64,000 nucleotides of DNA from Hoeflea algicola (GCF_026619415.1 NZ_JAOVZR010000003.1:62001-126000), one strand, 5' to 3'; shown: positions 44,364 through 53,995, numbered from the stretch's first letter. Made by a program: numbers and translations. The notes: a model not told the origin generated them from the letters alone.

Positions 44364-45557
44364 ATGATTGATAAGATTGCATTATCGTTCATTATGCTCT
44401 TTATAGAGGGAATGGCCCAAATCATCGACCAGAACCCGGAAAATGCCCCTCAGGAGCACTCAGCGCCGCCTCACAGCACGGCGGTTTCCGGTGATGTTTC
44501 CGCAGCCGGGATGTCGGCCGGGCTCCCCTCCCCTCTTGCGGAGACCACCACTGGCCTGCCGGCGCACCTGAAAGACCTTACCGATCGTGCCCGCGTCTAT
44601 GTCGAGGCAGCCAGCTCCGCCAACACCCGCAAAGCCTATGCTTCCGACTGGAAGCATTTTTCCGCCTGGTGCCGCCGTCAGAATCTGTCTCCCCTCCCCC
44701 CGGATCCGCAGGTCGTTGGCCTTTACATCACCGCCTGCGCCTCTGGCAGTGCCATTGGCACGGCGACGCGCGGCGGCAAGCCAAACTCCGTTTCGACGAT
44801 CGAGCGGCGCCTGGCTGCCATCGGCTGGAACTGTACCCAGCGCGGCATGACGCTCGACCGCAAGGATCGCGCCATTGCCACCGTGATGGCTGGCATCCGC
44901 AACACCCACGCCGCACCGCCACGTCAGAAAGAAGCGCTTTTGCCCGAAGATCTGATCGCAATGCTGGAAACGCTTGATCGTGGTTCACTGCGTGGCTTGC
45001 GCGACCGGGCGATGCTGTTGATAGGATTTGCTGGTGGCCTCCGCCGTTCAGAAATCACTGGCCTTGACCTTGGCCGCGACGAAACGGAGGACGGGCGTGG
45101 CTGGATCGAGATACTCGACAAAGGCCTGCTGATCACCCTACGCGGCAAGACCGGCTGGCGCGAGGTGGAGATCGGCCGCGGTTCATCTGATTCCACCTGC
45201 CCGGTCGTTGCCACCGAGACCTGGATCAAATTCGCAAAACTCGCCAAAGGCTCCCTCTTCCGCCGCGTGAGGGGTAAGGGCAAGGATGTCGGGCCGGAGC
45301 GCCTGAACGACCAGGAAGTGGCGCGCCTGGTTAAGCGCGCAGCGCTTGCCGCAGGCGTTCGCGGCGATCTTTCGGAAGTTGAACGCGGGCAAAAATTCGC
45401 CGGACACTCGTTGCGCGCGGGACTTGCCTCATCGGCCGAAGTCGATGAGCGTTACGTCCAAAAACAACTCGGCCACACATCTGCCGAAATGACCCGTCGG
45501 TATCAGAGACGGCGCGATCGGTTCCGGGTGAACCTGACGAAAGCGGCGGGGCTGTAG
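44364..45557 (+). CDS. Tyrosine-type site-specific integrase
   Basis: A 397-residue protein with an N-terminal SAM-like core-binding domain (SSANTRKAYASDWKHFSAWCRRQ). The catalytic domain includes GFAGGLRRSEITGLDL (Arg), GKTGWREVEIG (Lys turn), GHSLRAGLASSAEVDE (H-x-x-R), LGHTSAEMTRRYQRR (His and nucleophile Tyr). ATG 44412 after AGAGGG is a possible later start. It is divergent from DUF1403. Such integrases on rhizobial plasmids act in plasmid resolution or island integration; the att site was not identified. Confidence 0.92.
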   Translation: MIDKIALSFIMLFIEGMAQIIDQNPENAPQEHSAPPHSTAVSGDVSAAGMSAGLPSPLAETTTGLPAHLKDLTDRARVYVEAASSANTRKAYASDWKHFSAWCRRQNLSPLPPDPQVVGLYITACASGSAIGTATRGGKPNSVSTIERRLAAIGWNCTQRGMTLDRKDRAIATVMAGIRNTHAAPPRQKEALLPEDLIAMLETLDRGSLRGLRDRAMLLIGFAGGLRRSEITGLDLGRDETEDGRGWIEILDKGLLITLRGKTGWREVEIGRGSSDSTCPVVATETWIKFAKLAKGSLFRRVRGKGKDVGPERLNDQEVARLVKRAALAAGVRGDLSEVERGQKFAGHSLRAGLASSAEVDERYVQKQLGHTSAEMTRRYQRRRDRFRVNLTKAAGL

Positions 45558-45580
45558 CCCCTCCCCTGCCGGTGGCTCGC

Positions 45581-45907
45581 TCAGAGTTTGGGACTGTGCC
45601 GAGAGCGCTCCGCTATACCGGAAATATCGACTTTCTTGCCTGCGATATCCGCGACGATCTTCAACGTGCCGCCGAGGGATTCGACATAATCGCGAAGCGT
45701 CGATAGTTTCATGTCGGCGCGCTTCTCCAGTCTTGAGACATTGGTTTGCTTGAAACCAGTCCCGGCGGACACGTCTTCCTGCGTCCGTCCAGCGAGTGCC
45801 CGCAATTCCCGCAGATTATGCGCCGCAACAAGCTCGTCGGCACGCTTTGCAACAGCGCGCCGTTCATCCTCAGGAAGCGTCTGCATCAGCTTATCGAGAT
45901 CATCCAT
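45581..45907 (-). CDS. higA: XRE-family antitoxin (HigA-like)
   Basis: A 108-residue protein whose C-terminal half is an XRE helix-turn-helix (LRALAGRTQEDVSAGTGFKQTNVSRLEKRADMKLSTLRDYVESLGG), typical of antitoxins paired with Gp49-like HigB toxins. It overlaps the toxin gene by 8 bp and is downstream of it, the usual HigBA order. It would bind the toxin and the promoter. Confidence 0.9.
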   Translation of the reverse strand: MDDLDKLMQTLPEDERRAVAKRADELVAAHNLRELRALAGRTQEDVSAGTGFKQTNVSRLEKRADMKLSTLRDYVESLGGTLKIVADIAGKKVDISGIAERSRHSPKL

Positions 45908-46265
45908 GTTTCTTCTCCAACTCGCTCAAATGCTCGTCATACCGTTTGTCCGCCAGATCGATCAGCCGCTTGTAGAAGAGTTTCTGGCTGACGCCACTCT
46001 TCGCACCACCGCAGAGAACCACAGCCTTTCGTTCCGGATCGAAGGCAAAGGCGAACCGCCATTGCACCTTCAACACCTTGACGCGCAGTTCCTTCATGTT
46101 CGCATGTTTGGAGCCTTCGAGTGTGTCGACTTCAGGTCGTCCCAATCGAAAGCCCTTCTCGCGAAGCAGCACCAGATGCGCGAGCAATTCGACCCGAACA
46201 TCGGCTGGAAGGTCTGTAATCTCGCCTTTGAAGCGGTCATGAAACTCGACCTTCCATTCCGTCAT
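45900..46265 (-). CDS. higB: HigB-type toxin (phage Gp49-like, DUF891)
   Basis: ATG 46265 with AGGA upstream begins MTEWKVEFHDRFKGEITDLP; the frame to 46355 is read-through. About 121 residues show the Gp49-like pattern: GRPEVDTLEGSKHANMKELRVK, then WRFAFAFDPERKAVVLCGGAKSG, then KLFYKRLIDLADKRYDEHL. The family are RelE-fold mRNA interferases. Just upstream an ATATC/GATAT dyad (46269-46284) may be the operator. Confidence 0.9.
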   Translation of the reverse strand: MTEWKVEFHDRFKGEITDLPADVRVELLAHLVLLREKGFRLGRPEVDTLEGSKHANMKELRVKVLKVQWRFAFAFDPERKAVVLCGGAKSGVSQKLFYKRLIDLADKRYDEHLSELEKKHG

Positions 46266-46494
46266 TTCATATCCTGTAAGATATAGATGCTTCGGGATAT
46301 ATAGTCGACCACTCCACTCGAGGCAATGGGGGAATTCCTCCAGATATACGGACAAACGATCGGTTATCCGTTACCAGCGCCGCCGCGGCCCGTTCCATGT
46401 CAATCTCACCAGGGCCATCGGGCTGTTGAGGGGAAAAGTCCCCTCCTCGGTCCCACTTGAACCGGGAATCCAGCCAGTCTGACGGGGTGTTCGC

Positions 46495-46899
46495 TTAGGC
46501 GTCCGGCGAAATCAGCTTTAGCGAGGGAAAATATGTGCGGTACCGGCCAACGTCGCGGGTGAGCAGCGGAAGTACGTTGACAGCCGCATGGGCGCCGATG
46601 AAGAAGTCGGGCAGGACTCCGGTCCGGGATCCACCCGACCTGCGATATTGCGTGAACACTTTACCGGCCAGGAAGAGTGCCGCTCGTGGCATCGGAGCGA
46701 GTACGAGGCCTGCCTCATCGACAAACGCTTCAAGAAGCTCGATGCGGTCGTAACGAACCGCCAGCTCGGCGTAGACAACATCGTTGATCAATAGCGTCCC
46801 GGTGAGGCTTGCTACCTCAAGCTGGGCAATCGACCAGTCGGCCCAGTTCGGATCGTCGGTGACGAGGTCGAGCAGAACGTTGGTATCTATGAGTGTCAC
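46495..46899 (-). CDS. vapC: VapC-type PIN toxin
   Basis: A 134-residue PIN protein with LIDTNVLLDLVTDDPNW (first Asp), VVYAELAVRYDRIE (Glu), GVLPDFFIGAHAAV (Asp pair region) and LLTRDVGRYRTYFP (last Asp). The start is GTG 46899, with GTGA overlapping the antitoxin stop. VapC toxins cleave tRNA or rRNA. It is complete, with all four acidic residues visible. Confidence 0.92.
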   Translation of the reverse strand: MTLIDTNVLLDLVTDDPNWADWSIAQLEVASLTGTLLINDVVYAELAVRYDRIELLEAFVDEAGLVLAPMPRAALFLAGKVFTQYRRSGGSRTGVLPDFFIGAHAAVNVLPLLTRDVGRYRTYFPSLKLISPDA

Positions 46900-47129
46900 G
46901 CTTCGCCACGCGTCAGCGCCATGATCGCGTCAGTGTCTAGGCCCTTGCCGGCATGGCCGCGCAACTTTGCGAAACGGGTCGCCGGCTGATCTTTATCAGT
47001 GCGCGCAAGCACCACGCTGCCATCGGCGGCGCGGCGGAAATCAACCTTGCTGCCTGGAACTATCCCCAGCAGATCACGGACAGCTTTCGGTATGGTCACT
47101 TGTCCCTTTGCCGTAACGGTGGTGGTCAT
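46896..47129 (-). CDS. vapB: VapB/AbrB-type antitoxin
   Basis: A 77-residue swapped-hairpin AbrB/MazE protein (TVTAKGQVTIPKAVRDLLGIVPGSKVDFRRAADG) followed by a short C-terminal toxin-binding tail (KGLDTDAIMALTRGEA). It precedes and overlaps vapC. It is the likely repressor of its own promoter in 47130-47200. Confidence 0.92.
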   Translation of the reverse strand: MTTTVTAKGQVTIPKAVRDLLGIVPGSKVDFRRAADGSVVLARTDKDQPATRFAKLRGHAGKGLDTDAIMALTRGEA

Positions 47130-47279
47130 GTTCGCTCCACGGTAATACCTGATTTCAACAGAGTATTACTGAGTCGGTCGAATTTCAAGCCCTGGATCGT
47201 CGACTACCCGTCAAACGGCAGCAGACGGTCGATTACGACTAGCCTATGCTTCTGAACAACCGGCTTGTAGCACTTATTA

Positions 47280-47382
47280 TATGTCGATAGAATGCAATTC
47301 CATCGACACAAATTAGCCATATGTCGATAACGACGACATGTCCGCCCGACATGTCGTTCGAAGAAGGATTGATCGACATGTC
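47280..47382. promoter_or_regulatory. Cluster of repeated dyads upstream of fic
   Basis: There are two direct copies of TATGTCGATA (47280-47289 and 47320-47329, 40 bp apart) and three identical palindromes GACATGTC (47335-47342, 47348-47355, 47375-47382); the last touches the probable fic start. The density of shared GTCGA/GACATGTC elements suggests an operator array, possibly for autoregulation. Confidence 0.6.
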
Positions 47383-48481
47383 GTTTCGCCCGGATCGCCC
47401 CTACAATGACCTCCCTCCCCTTCCCCCGCACAAAGATGTTGAGACAAAGGCAGTCCTGAAAGCCTGTATCGAGGCTCGTGCAGCACTGGCCGAGCTTCGT
47501 ATATCTGGCCAGCTCATTCCGAACCAAGCAGTTCTGATCAACTCGATTCCACTGCTTGAGGCGCAGGCGAGCTCGGAGATCGAAAACATCGTCACTACCA
47601 CCGACAGGCTGTTCCGCTTCGCCAACGAAGCCGGCAATCACGCTGATCCTGCGACGAAGGAAGCATTACGCTATCGCACAGCCCTCAGCGAGGGCTTTCA
47701 GACGCTCAAGCAGCGACCTGTGTCGACGTCGACGGCGATCACTGTCTGTCAAACCATCAAGGGCTTTGAACTGGATATCCGGGCGACACCGGGAACGGCA
47801 TTAATGAACGAGGCAACGGGCTCAGTAATTTACACGCCACCCGAGGGCCAGGCACTTTTGCGCGACAAGCTCGCTAATTGGGAGCGCTATATTCACGAAT
47901 CCGAGGACATCGACCCGCTGATCCGACTCTCTGTGATGCACTACCAGTTTGAGGCGATCCACCCGTTTACCGACGGCAATGGCCGGACAGGCCGAGTGCT
48001 GAATCTGCTGTTCCTCGTCGACAAAGGCCTGCTGGACATCCCGATACTCTATCTGAGCCGCTACATCATCGGGAACAAACGCGCCTACTATGATCGGCTC
48101 CTGGCCGTCACAACTCAGGAGGCGTGGGAGGACTGGATCCTCTACATGCTGGAGGCTGTGCGCGAAACGGCAAACTGGTCGACAGCGCAAATTCGCGCCA
48201 TCCGCGACCTGCTGGATCAAACCGCGGAGCATATCCGACGCGATCTGCCCAAAATCTATTCGCGCGAGTTGGCAGAGGTAATCTTCGTGAACCCTTATTG
48301 CCGAATCGGCGACCTTGTGACGGCCGGCATCGCAAAGCGACAGGCAGCGTCGGTCTATCTCAAGGCCCTCACCGAAGTGGGCCTGCTGCAGGAAATGAAG
48401 GCGGGCCGGGAAAATCTTTACATCAATCCGGCGCTACTTGCGCTCCTGAGCGAGCAACGCCCGGCTCGGCACAACCAATGA
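47378..48481 (+). CDS. Fic-family protein (AMP transferase type, class II inhibitory helix)
   Basis: The start at ATG 47378 (MSFRPDRPYNDLPPLPPHKD) matches the family N terminus; the frame is open to ATG 47321, but that would place the palindromes inside the coding region. The Fic motif HPFTDGNGRTGR is near residue 195. An upstream SSEIENI fits the inhibitory (S/T)xxxE(G/N) helix, so activity should be self-restrained. The C-terminal winged-helix domain (GIAKRQAASVYLKALTEVGLL) is usual for stand-alone Fic proteins. No small antitoxin gene lies beside it. It probably transfers AMP to a host protein. Confidence 0.9.
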   Translation: MSFRPDRPYNDLPPLPPHKDVETKAVLKACIEARAALAELRISGQLIPNQAVLINSIPLLEAQASSEIENIVTTTDRLFRFANEAGNHADPATKEALRYRTALSEGFQTLKQRPVSTSTAITVCQTIKGFELDIRATPGTALMNEATGSVIYTPPEGQALLRDKLANWERYIHESEDIDPLIRLSVMHYQFEAIHPFTDGNGRTGRVLNLLFLVDKGLLDIPILYLSRYIIGNKRAYYDRLLAVTTQEAWEDWILYMLEAVRETANWSTAQIRAIRDLLDQTAEHIRRDLPKIYSRELAEVIFVNPYCRIGDLVTAGIAKRQAASVYLKALTEVGLLQEMKAGRENLYINPALLALLSEQRPARHNQ

Positions 48482-48721
48482 AACGCCCGAACGCCAGGCA
48501 GCACCTGAGATGACGCTGGACGCGGGGAATTTCATGCGTCCAATCCGGTTCTCACCTATCGCGAAATCGCCGGTCAGCTTGGGTGGTTTCGTGAGTGGAC
48601 ACAGCGGGTAATTCGGAATAGTCGCCCTCTTTTGTCAAGAACCTTATCGACCGAGCGCGCCGTTCCCGCCTGATCGATGCTGAAACCACAGCCAATCCAG
48701 CAATAGCCAAAGCGCTCACCA

Positions 48722-50037
48722 TCACGATCTGGGCTTGTTTAGGGATTTCAGAAGCGCTTCCGAGACCTCATACTGTCCTTCCCCGCCCTTGTCGCCGTTT
48801 GGCGGCTCCCTATCGGTCGTGGCTGCCGCCTTGTCTGCATCCAGCTTGGACCGCAGTAAGGCCATCACCATCGGCCAGGTCGAGAAACGGCCCTCTCTCG
48901 CCTTGTCGGTGAGGCTGCGCAGATATCCCCCAGCGCTGTTGATCTGATCGGACCGCTGCAGGATTGCGGCCAGCGTGATCGCCGCCTGAACCTCGCCCAT
49001 GGCGTCGCAAGCTTCTCGCCACGCACTCGGACTGACCCCCAGCATCGGCCGGGCCACCTCCACGGCCGCCAAAAAATCGCTCCAGTGGCGTATTCGACCA
49101 CCCTGAGCCAAGTCCATCAGGTCCGGGCAAGCGTCAAGCACGATCCCCAAGGGCAGCTCCCGCTTCGGCAAACTCCGCAGGTTGTCGTTTTCATCGGCGC
49201 TGCCGCCCGCTTCCTTCTTTTTCGAGAGCCGTTTTCAGATTCAAATATGGAGTCTGGATTTGAATTCTGTATGTGGCGTCCATATTGGGACTCATTGGCA
49301 TCCATATTCTGTGTTTTCGTGAATAGTTCCAGCATGTCATGCACCTCGGTCCACAACTCCTGGAGCTCGTCACAAAGGCTTTCGACGACCTGGCGCGGTG
49401 CCGTGCGCGGAAGGCGCCCGATAATCTCCTGGTAGATCTGGCTAATACGACCCCAGTTACCTGGAACGCCCTCCTCGACGCCGGCATCAATCATCTTCAC
49501 AACATCCCGACGAAGCAGTGTCAGGCGTTCCTTGGAGACCTTGAAGGATTTCTTCTCGGCCTGAACCGCTTCCGCGAGTTGCTCGAACTCCTCGGCGCGG
49601 GCCACGATCGGTGAGAGGTCGAAGCCATAGGCCTGTTCGACCTCTCCTCCCCGGCCCTTGCGCGCGAAGCGCTTTCCATTCGGACTGTCTCTACGAATGA
49701 TCAGTCCGCAATCGACCAGGACGGCTAGATGCCGGCGCAGCGTCGTGGGCGGCATGCCATTCGCGCGTGCCATGAGTTGTTCATTCGACGGCCAAACGAC
49801 CAGCGTCCCGTCGCCCGAAAGCTCGCTGTCCCGATGGAATGACAGGAGCGCGTTGAGAATGGCCAGGGACCGGTCTGTGGCGCCCAGAAGGTCCCGAGCT
49901 TCACGAATCGAGCGGAAGACCTTCCACTTCTCGACCGTTGTTCCCTCGGGTATGGATTTCGCGGTGACTTGGCTTGCCATTTGGCCAAGCGTCATCGGCC
50001 GCCGCCCAAAGGGCGTCGTGGAGATATGCGTCTGCAT
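48722..50037 (-). pseudogene. repC: RepC replication initiator, apparent frameshift
   Basis: 50037-49220 encodes RepC from MQTHISTTPFGRRPMTLGQM through the winged-helix domain (ANGMPPTTLRRHLAVLVDCGLI) to FESENGS; ATG 50037 follows AGGTG. The C-terminal domain (LPKRELPLGIVLDACPDLMD) is in another frame, ending at 48722. One extra base in the five-T run at 49218-49222 (A run on the coding strand) would join them through KKKEAGGSADENDNLRSL. RepC is the initiator that melts the origin within its own gene. The defect may be a sequencing artefact. Confidence 0.9.
49235..49325. other. Candidate replication origin (AT-rich tract inside repC)
   Basis: This is an AT-rich stretch in an otherwise GC-rich gene, with repeated CCATATT/AATATGG words (49244-49250, 49280-49286, 49302-49308). 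In repABC plasmids the origin lies in such a tract in the middle of repC. The placement is by analogy. Confidence 0.55.
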
Positions 50038-50140
50038 TTTCTTTCACCTATTGCTAGGCAATAGAAAACTGCTCGCCGAAACGGCGCTCATGACTCAAAA
50101 GAGCCTTGACTGTGATTCCGGGAAGTGCGATTCTCTAGCT

Positions 50141-50186
50141 ACCACACTAAGAGAGGGCTTCCGGAAGCGATTTCGGTGGCCTTTTT
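50141..50186 (+). ncRNA. Candidate counter-transcribed RNA (incA/ctRNA) between repB and repC
   Basis: On the strand opposite to repABC, TTGACT (50106-50111), a 17-base spacer and GATTCT (50129-50134) form a promoter-like pair. A terminator-like stem, GGCTTCCG (50156-50163) with CGGTGGCC (50174-50181), ends in TTTTT. This is where repABC plasmids encode the small antisense RNA that limits repC expression and sets incompatibility. Confidence 0.7.
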
Positions 50187-50229
50187 CTTTGCCAATTTCT
50201 GCCATGGCCGCCCGTTTACGGCCGTTGAT

Positions 50230-51225
50230 TCACTCACCGCCCTCCTCTTTGTTTTGCTGAAATTCTTCGTAAAGGCGCTTCAATTGTCCCGAGAGGAACG
50301 CGCCAAACTGAGATGCATCCTTGGATTTCAAGGCAAGAGTGAAGGTCCGGCCGCTATCCTTTGTCGTCACTTTGACGGCAGCTTCGGACAGACTCCACAC
50401 CTTTTCCGCCGCCTGCTTCGGTTTGGCCTTCTTTGTTCGAGAAGACTTGAGGCCATCGATAAGGACAGTGAATTGTTGGCTCCCCTCTGCCTCAACGAAT
50501 GCCTCACTCTGAACCAGCTCCAGCGCAGTTTCAGCATTTGCCGGCATTTGAACGAGTTTCTTCAGTTCTTCCCAACGGTCCCGGCCAACACCCTTCGCGG
50601 CGCCGAGCGCCTCGAGGACGGCTTCTGGCACGACATCAGCGACGGAGAGCATTCGAGAAAGCAAAGTGTCGTCAATCGTCAAAGCTGTCTTGATGGTAGC
50701 CTTGTCGATTCCGGACTCGAGCAAGCGCCGTGCATAAAGCGCCTTCTCAATGAAGCTCAGATCGTCCCTGGCTGAGTTCTCCTGACCCTGAGCGATGACG
50801 TGGGCAATATCTTCAAGCGGCTTGATGACTGCTCGAACTTCCTGCCCAAGCTTTCGGGCCACCCTAACTCGCCGGTGGCCGAATACTACAATGTAGCGGC
50901 CGCTTGTCTGGGGATGCGGCCGAACCAGAACAGGAGAATGCTGTCCGGCATTTTTGATGGCCTGTAGGAGTTCGCCGTCCTTTTCTTCGTCCTCGCCAAT
51001 TCTATCCGCATAAGGGGAGGGGTCGAGTTTATCTGGATCCAGCGATACCACAATGTCGCCTTCCAGAACGCGCATCGAGCTCTCAGCAAGGTCGTCGAGG
51101 GACTGCATCATAGATCGTGAAGCGCCGCGGCGCGCATATTCCACACGCGATTCCGCCACTCCGTCCTGCTCGACGGGTTTTGCCGGACGATCTCCAATAT
51201 TAGCAAGCAGGTGCTTTCTAGCCAT
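50230..51225 (-). CDS. repB: Plasmid partition protein RepB (ParB family)
   Basis: ATG 51225 (MARKHLLANIGDRP) follows TAGGTGA; GTG 51234 is in frame. About 331 residues: an N-terminal RepA-contact region, the ParB core (GQHSPVLVRPHPQTSGRYIVVFGHRRVRVARKLG), an HTH (ESGIDKATIKTALTIDDTLLSRML) that binds parS, and a C-terminal dimerisation part. The frame is intact. It is the middle gene of repABC. I did not find a clear GTTNNNNGCNNNNAAC-type parS by eye in the window. Confidence 0.95.
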   Translation of the reverse strand: MARKHLLANIGDRPAKPVEQDGVAESRVEYARRGASRSMMQSLDDLAESSMRVLEGDIVVSLDPDKLDPSPYADRIGEDEEKDGELLQAIKNAGQHSPVLVRPHPQTSGRYIVVFGHRRVRVARKLGQEVRAVIKPLEDIAHVIAQGQENSARDDLSFIEKALYARRLLESGIDKATIKTALTIDDTLLSRMLSVADVVPEAVLEALGAAKGVGRDRWEELKKLVQMPANAETALELVQSEAFVEAEGSQQFTVLIDGLKSSRTKKAKPKQAAEKVWSLSEAAVKVTTKDSGRTFTLALKSKDASQFGAFLSGQLKRLYEEFQQNKEEGGE

Positions 51226-51303
51226 GATATTCACCTAAAATGGGAGATATCGTATTGTTCTCTAACCTTTTTTCCGCAATCTGCACGGCTGTCAAAATGG
51301 CCT

Positions 51304-52550
51304 TCATTTGCGCCTCCATGCCGAGTGGATGAGAGAAGTTATTTCTCCGTTCACTGCATTGAGGGACTCAATGGCCCGGTCATAGGTCGAGCGAACGAAC
51401 AACGCTCGCTCGACCTCATAGACCGTCTGCTTGGTTATGCCCGCATCGGAGATTGCGGTTGACTTGACCATCTGGTTGTTCAGCATTCTCTTACCAAACA
51501 TTGCCTGCATGAAGCCCACCATCTGCGCTTGGGGCCCGTCTGTCGCTTCGTAGCGAGTCACGAGGTATCTAAACCAATCAAGTCGAACCTTGGCACCAAC
51601 TCCTTTAATCGATTGCAGAATGCCCCCGAGCATAAGCAGGAATTGGCTCATGCTCATGATGTCGAGCATTTGCGGATGCACAGTGATGAGAACGCCCGTC
51701 GAAGCCGTAAGTGCCGTCAGTGTGAGATATCCCAATTGAGGCGGACAATCGATAACGACGATATCATAGCGGTCATCAACCTCTTTTAGCGCATTGGAGA
51801 TGCGCGTGAAAAAAGCCGACCCTCAGGTGAGCTCCGATCAGATGCGGCAAGTGGCGTTTCGTATTCGTACTCTTGGAGCTCCAAGTTCGCCGGGACGATA
51901 TCCAATCCGGGAAAATTGGTAGTACGAATGACTTCTTTAATCGAACAGCGTTCGTTGTCGTATCGCAAAGCGTCGAAAAGGGAAGGATTCTTATCGAGCT
52001 CGGGTTGAACGCCATGAAGAGCAGTGAGCGATGCTTGCGGATCGAGATCAATAGCAAGAACACGGTGCCCCGTAAGAGCCAGGTACTGTGCCAGATGGGC
52101 TGTGGTGGTCGTCTTACCAGATCCACCCTTGAAATTGACCACAGAGATGACCTGCAAATGGTCACCCTCACGTCGACGTGGGACATAGTCCTTCACGCCG
52201 CTACGTCCGTGCTTATCGAGATACTCGCGCAACTCCAGCATTTGTTCTGCGGTGTAGGAGCGCCTCCCCGACGATGAGACCGTTGGAACAGGACCTTTCC
52301 CATCCAAGTGCAATTTTTTCACGTGGTTCTGGGTAACGCCAATGAAGTCTGCAACCTCGGCCAACGAGAACAAACGCAGACCCTTTTGCGCGTCAGGCGG
52401 GTACTGCTCGAGACGGAGCATATTCAGACGATCGGAGATCAATTCACCCTGCTGGATGATCTCCTCGTCGAAATCCATCGCATTTTGCTCATCGACTGTT
52501 GACACCAACATCTCACTTCCATCGAAATAACGCTTTTTCCCAAGCAACAT
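51304..52550 (-). pseudogene. repA: Plasmid partition ATPase RepA (ParA family), apparent frameshift
   Basis: 52550-51815 encodes the N-terminal HTH (LFSLAEVADFIGVTQNHVKKLHLDGKGPVPTV), deviant Walker A VNFKGGSGKTTTTAHLAQYL and DLDPQASLTAL. 51735-51304, in another frame, gives LGYLTLTALTASTGVLITVHPQ to the C terminus. One extra base in the six-A run at 51809-51814 restores RLFFTRISNALKEVDDRYDIVVIDCPPQLGYL. ATG 52511 is an alternative start. RepA with RepB positions the plasmid and represses the operon. The break may be an artefact. Confidence 0.92.
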
Positions 52551-52725
52551 GCGGGAAAGCGTTATTACTATGGGCGATTCCGGTTCCGGCGCAAGCGGTT
52601 TTTGGTTAACGGTTTCTTAACACGGGCCAAACCATCGGCCTCCAGATTCTCTGGAAAAGCAGAATTTATCCAGTGTTTTCCAATACTTATTTGACGCCAC
52701 GAATGCCTTTATGGATATTTGCTGT

Positions 52726-52743
52726 CCCGGCACATCTGCCGGG
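52726..52743. promoter_or_regulatory. tra-box-like dyad I
   Basis: CCCGGCACATCTGCCGGG is an 18-bp inverted repeat with one mismatched pair. The centre resembles the CAGATCTG core of LuxR/TraR boxes. It is 158 bp from the second site, centre to centre. Confidence 0.6.
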
Positions 52744-52880
52744 GCGACTTCGCACGCCGTCGTTCGAAAACTATGTAGAGCGCAAGTTCCAGCCCAATCC
52801 CACCGATTATCACCCCGACTCAGTGATCTGAGTCGAACTCAAGCCCCGCTCAGCGGATACCGCGCGAACACTCATCTAAC

Positions 52881-52904
52881 CACCCCGGCAGATCTGCCGG
52901 GGTG
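52881..52904. promoter_or_regulatory. tra-box-like dyad II, perfect 24-bp palindrome
   Basis: The half-site CACCCCGGCAGA is followed by its exact inverse, giving a central GGCAGATCTGCC. The core CAGATCTG is the one in Ti-plasmid tra boxes, with GC-rich outer arms instead of ATGTG/CACAT. It lies 119 bp before trbB. It is not followed by a T run, so a terminator is unlikely. It is the probable binding site of the TraR-like protein encoded at 62512. Confidence 0.7.
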
Positions 52905-53023
52905 ACCGGCTTCTCTCATTCGATCAAAACCGCAACTCACCCGCAAGTAGCAACGGTGGATGCGATGCATACAAGATTTGACCACGACCAGCGGCACCTA
53001 AATTCGCCAATTGGAGAGGATCC

Positions 53024-53995
53024 ATGAGCACGAGTTCCTCCCATTCCCGGTTGGTCCGCAAACTACGTGAAGCGCTCGGAGATGTGATCTGCGCGGCACT
53101 CGAAGACGACGATGTCGTTGAAATCATGCTCAACCCGGACGGACGGCTGTTTGTCGAGCGGCTGGGCGAAGGGATGGCAAGGATTGGCGCGCTGCAGGTG
53201 GGCGCGGCCGAGATCATCATTGGCAGCGTTGCACACGCCCTGCAGACCGAGGCAGACGACGAACAGCCTATTATTTCCGGTGAACTGCCGATAGGCGGGC
53301 ATCGGTTCGAGGGTCTGCTTCCCCCGGTGGTGAGGGCACCCAGCTTCACCATTCGCCGGCGCGTATCCCGTCTGATCCCGCTTGCGGACTATGTGAGCGG
53401 CGGCGTGATGACCAGGCTTCAGGCAAGCCTCATTCGACGCGCCATTCAGGAACGGCTGAATATAGTCGTCTCCGGCGGAACGGGATCGGGCAAGACGACA
53501 TTGGCCAACGCAGTCATCGCCGAAATCGCCCAGTCCGCTCCATCGCATCGGTTGCTCATTCTGGAAGACACGGCCGAGATCCAATGCGCGGCCGAGAACG
53601 CAGTTTGCCTGCACACAACCGACAGTACCGACATGGCGCGGCTTCTAAAAAGTACGATGCGTTTGCGCCCCGATCGCATCATAGTCGGCGAAGTTCGGGA
53701 CGGCGCCGCGTTGACCCTTCTCAAGGCGTGGAACACAGGCCACCCGGGCGGGATCACCACCATACACGCCAACACCGCGCATTCCGCGCTGCGGCGCCTC
53801 GAGCAGCTGACCGCCGAGGTGAGCCAGCAGCCGATGAGAGAAGTGATCGGCGAAGCTGTTGATCTCGTCGTCTCCATCGAACGAACGGCGACCGGCCGGC
53901 GTGTGCGCGACGTGATGCGCGTTACCGGTTTCGACGGCGCGACCTACGAAACAGACCACAATTCCCAGACCGACGAGGACAGCCATGCCGCATAA
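53024..53995 (+). CDS. trbB: Conjugative transfer ATPase TrbB (VirB11 family)
   Basis: A 323-residue hexameric secretion ATPase with Walker [18 protein letters not shown], the Asp box [14 protein letters not shown], Walker [19 protein letters not shown] and the His box [26 protein letters not shown] 53024 follows GGAGAGG. It is the first gene of the trb operon and overlaps trbC by 11 bp. It powers assembly of the mating-pair type IV secretion channel at the inner membrane. Confidence 0.97.
   Translation: MSTSSSHSRLVRKLREALGDVICAALEDDDVVEIMLNPDGRLFVERLGEGMARIGALQVGAAEIIIGSVAHALQTEADDEQPIISGELPIGGHRFEGLLPPVVRAPSFTIRRRVSRLIPLADYVSGGVMTRLQASLIRRAIQERLNIVVSGGTGSGKTTLANAVIAEIAQSAPSHRLLILEDTAEIQCAAENAVCLHTTDSTDMARLLKSTMRLRPDRIIVGEVRDGAALTLLKAWNTGHPGGITTIHANTAHSALRRLEQLTAEVSQQPMREVIGEAVDLVVSIERTATGRRVRDVMRVTGFDGATYETDHNSQTDEDSHAA

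Larger units (their letters stand above)
52551..53023. promoter_or_regulatory. repA-trbB divergent regulatory region, no traI
   Basis: This 473-bp gap separates the leftward repABC and rightward trb operons. It contains two tra-box-like dyads (listed separately) and no gene. In Ti-like plasmids this position usually holds traI, the AHL synthase gene; no such frame is present here. GGAGAGGATCC at 53012-53022 gives the trbB ribosome site. Confidence 0.75.

Noticed and set aside
52881..52904. 24-bp GC-rich palindrome considered as a transcription terminator
   Set aside because: No T run follows on either strand and it lies upstream of trbB with a TraR-box core, so an operator fits better.
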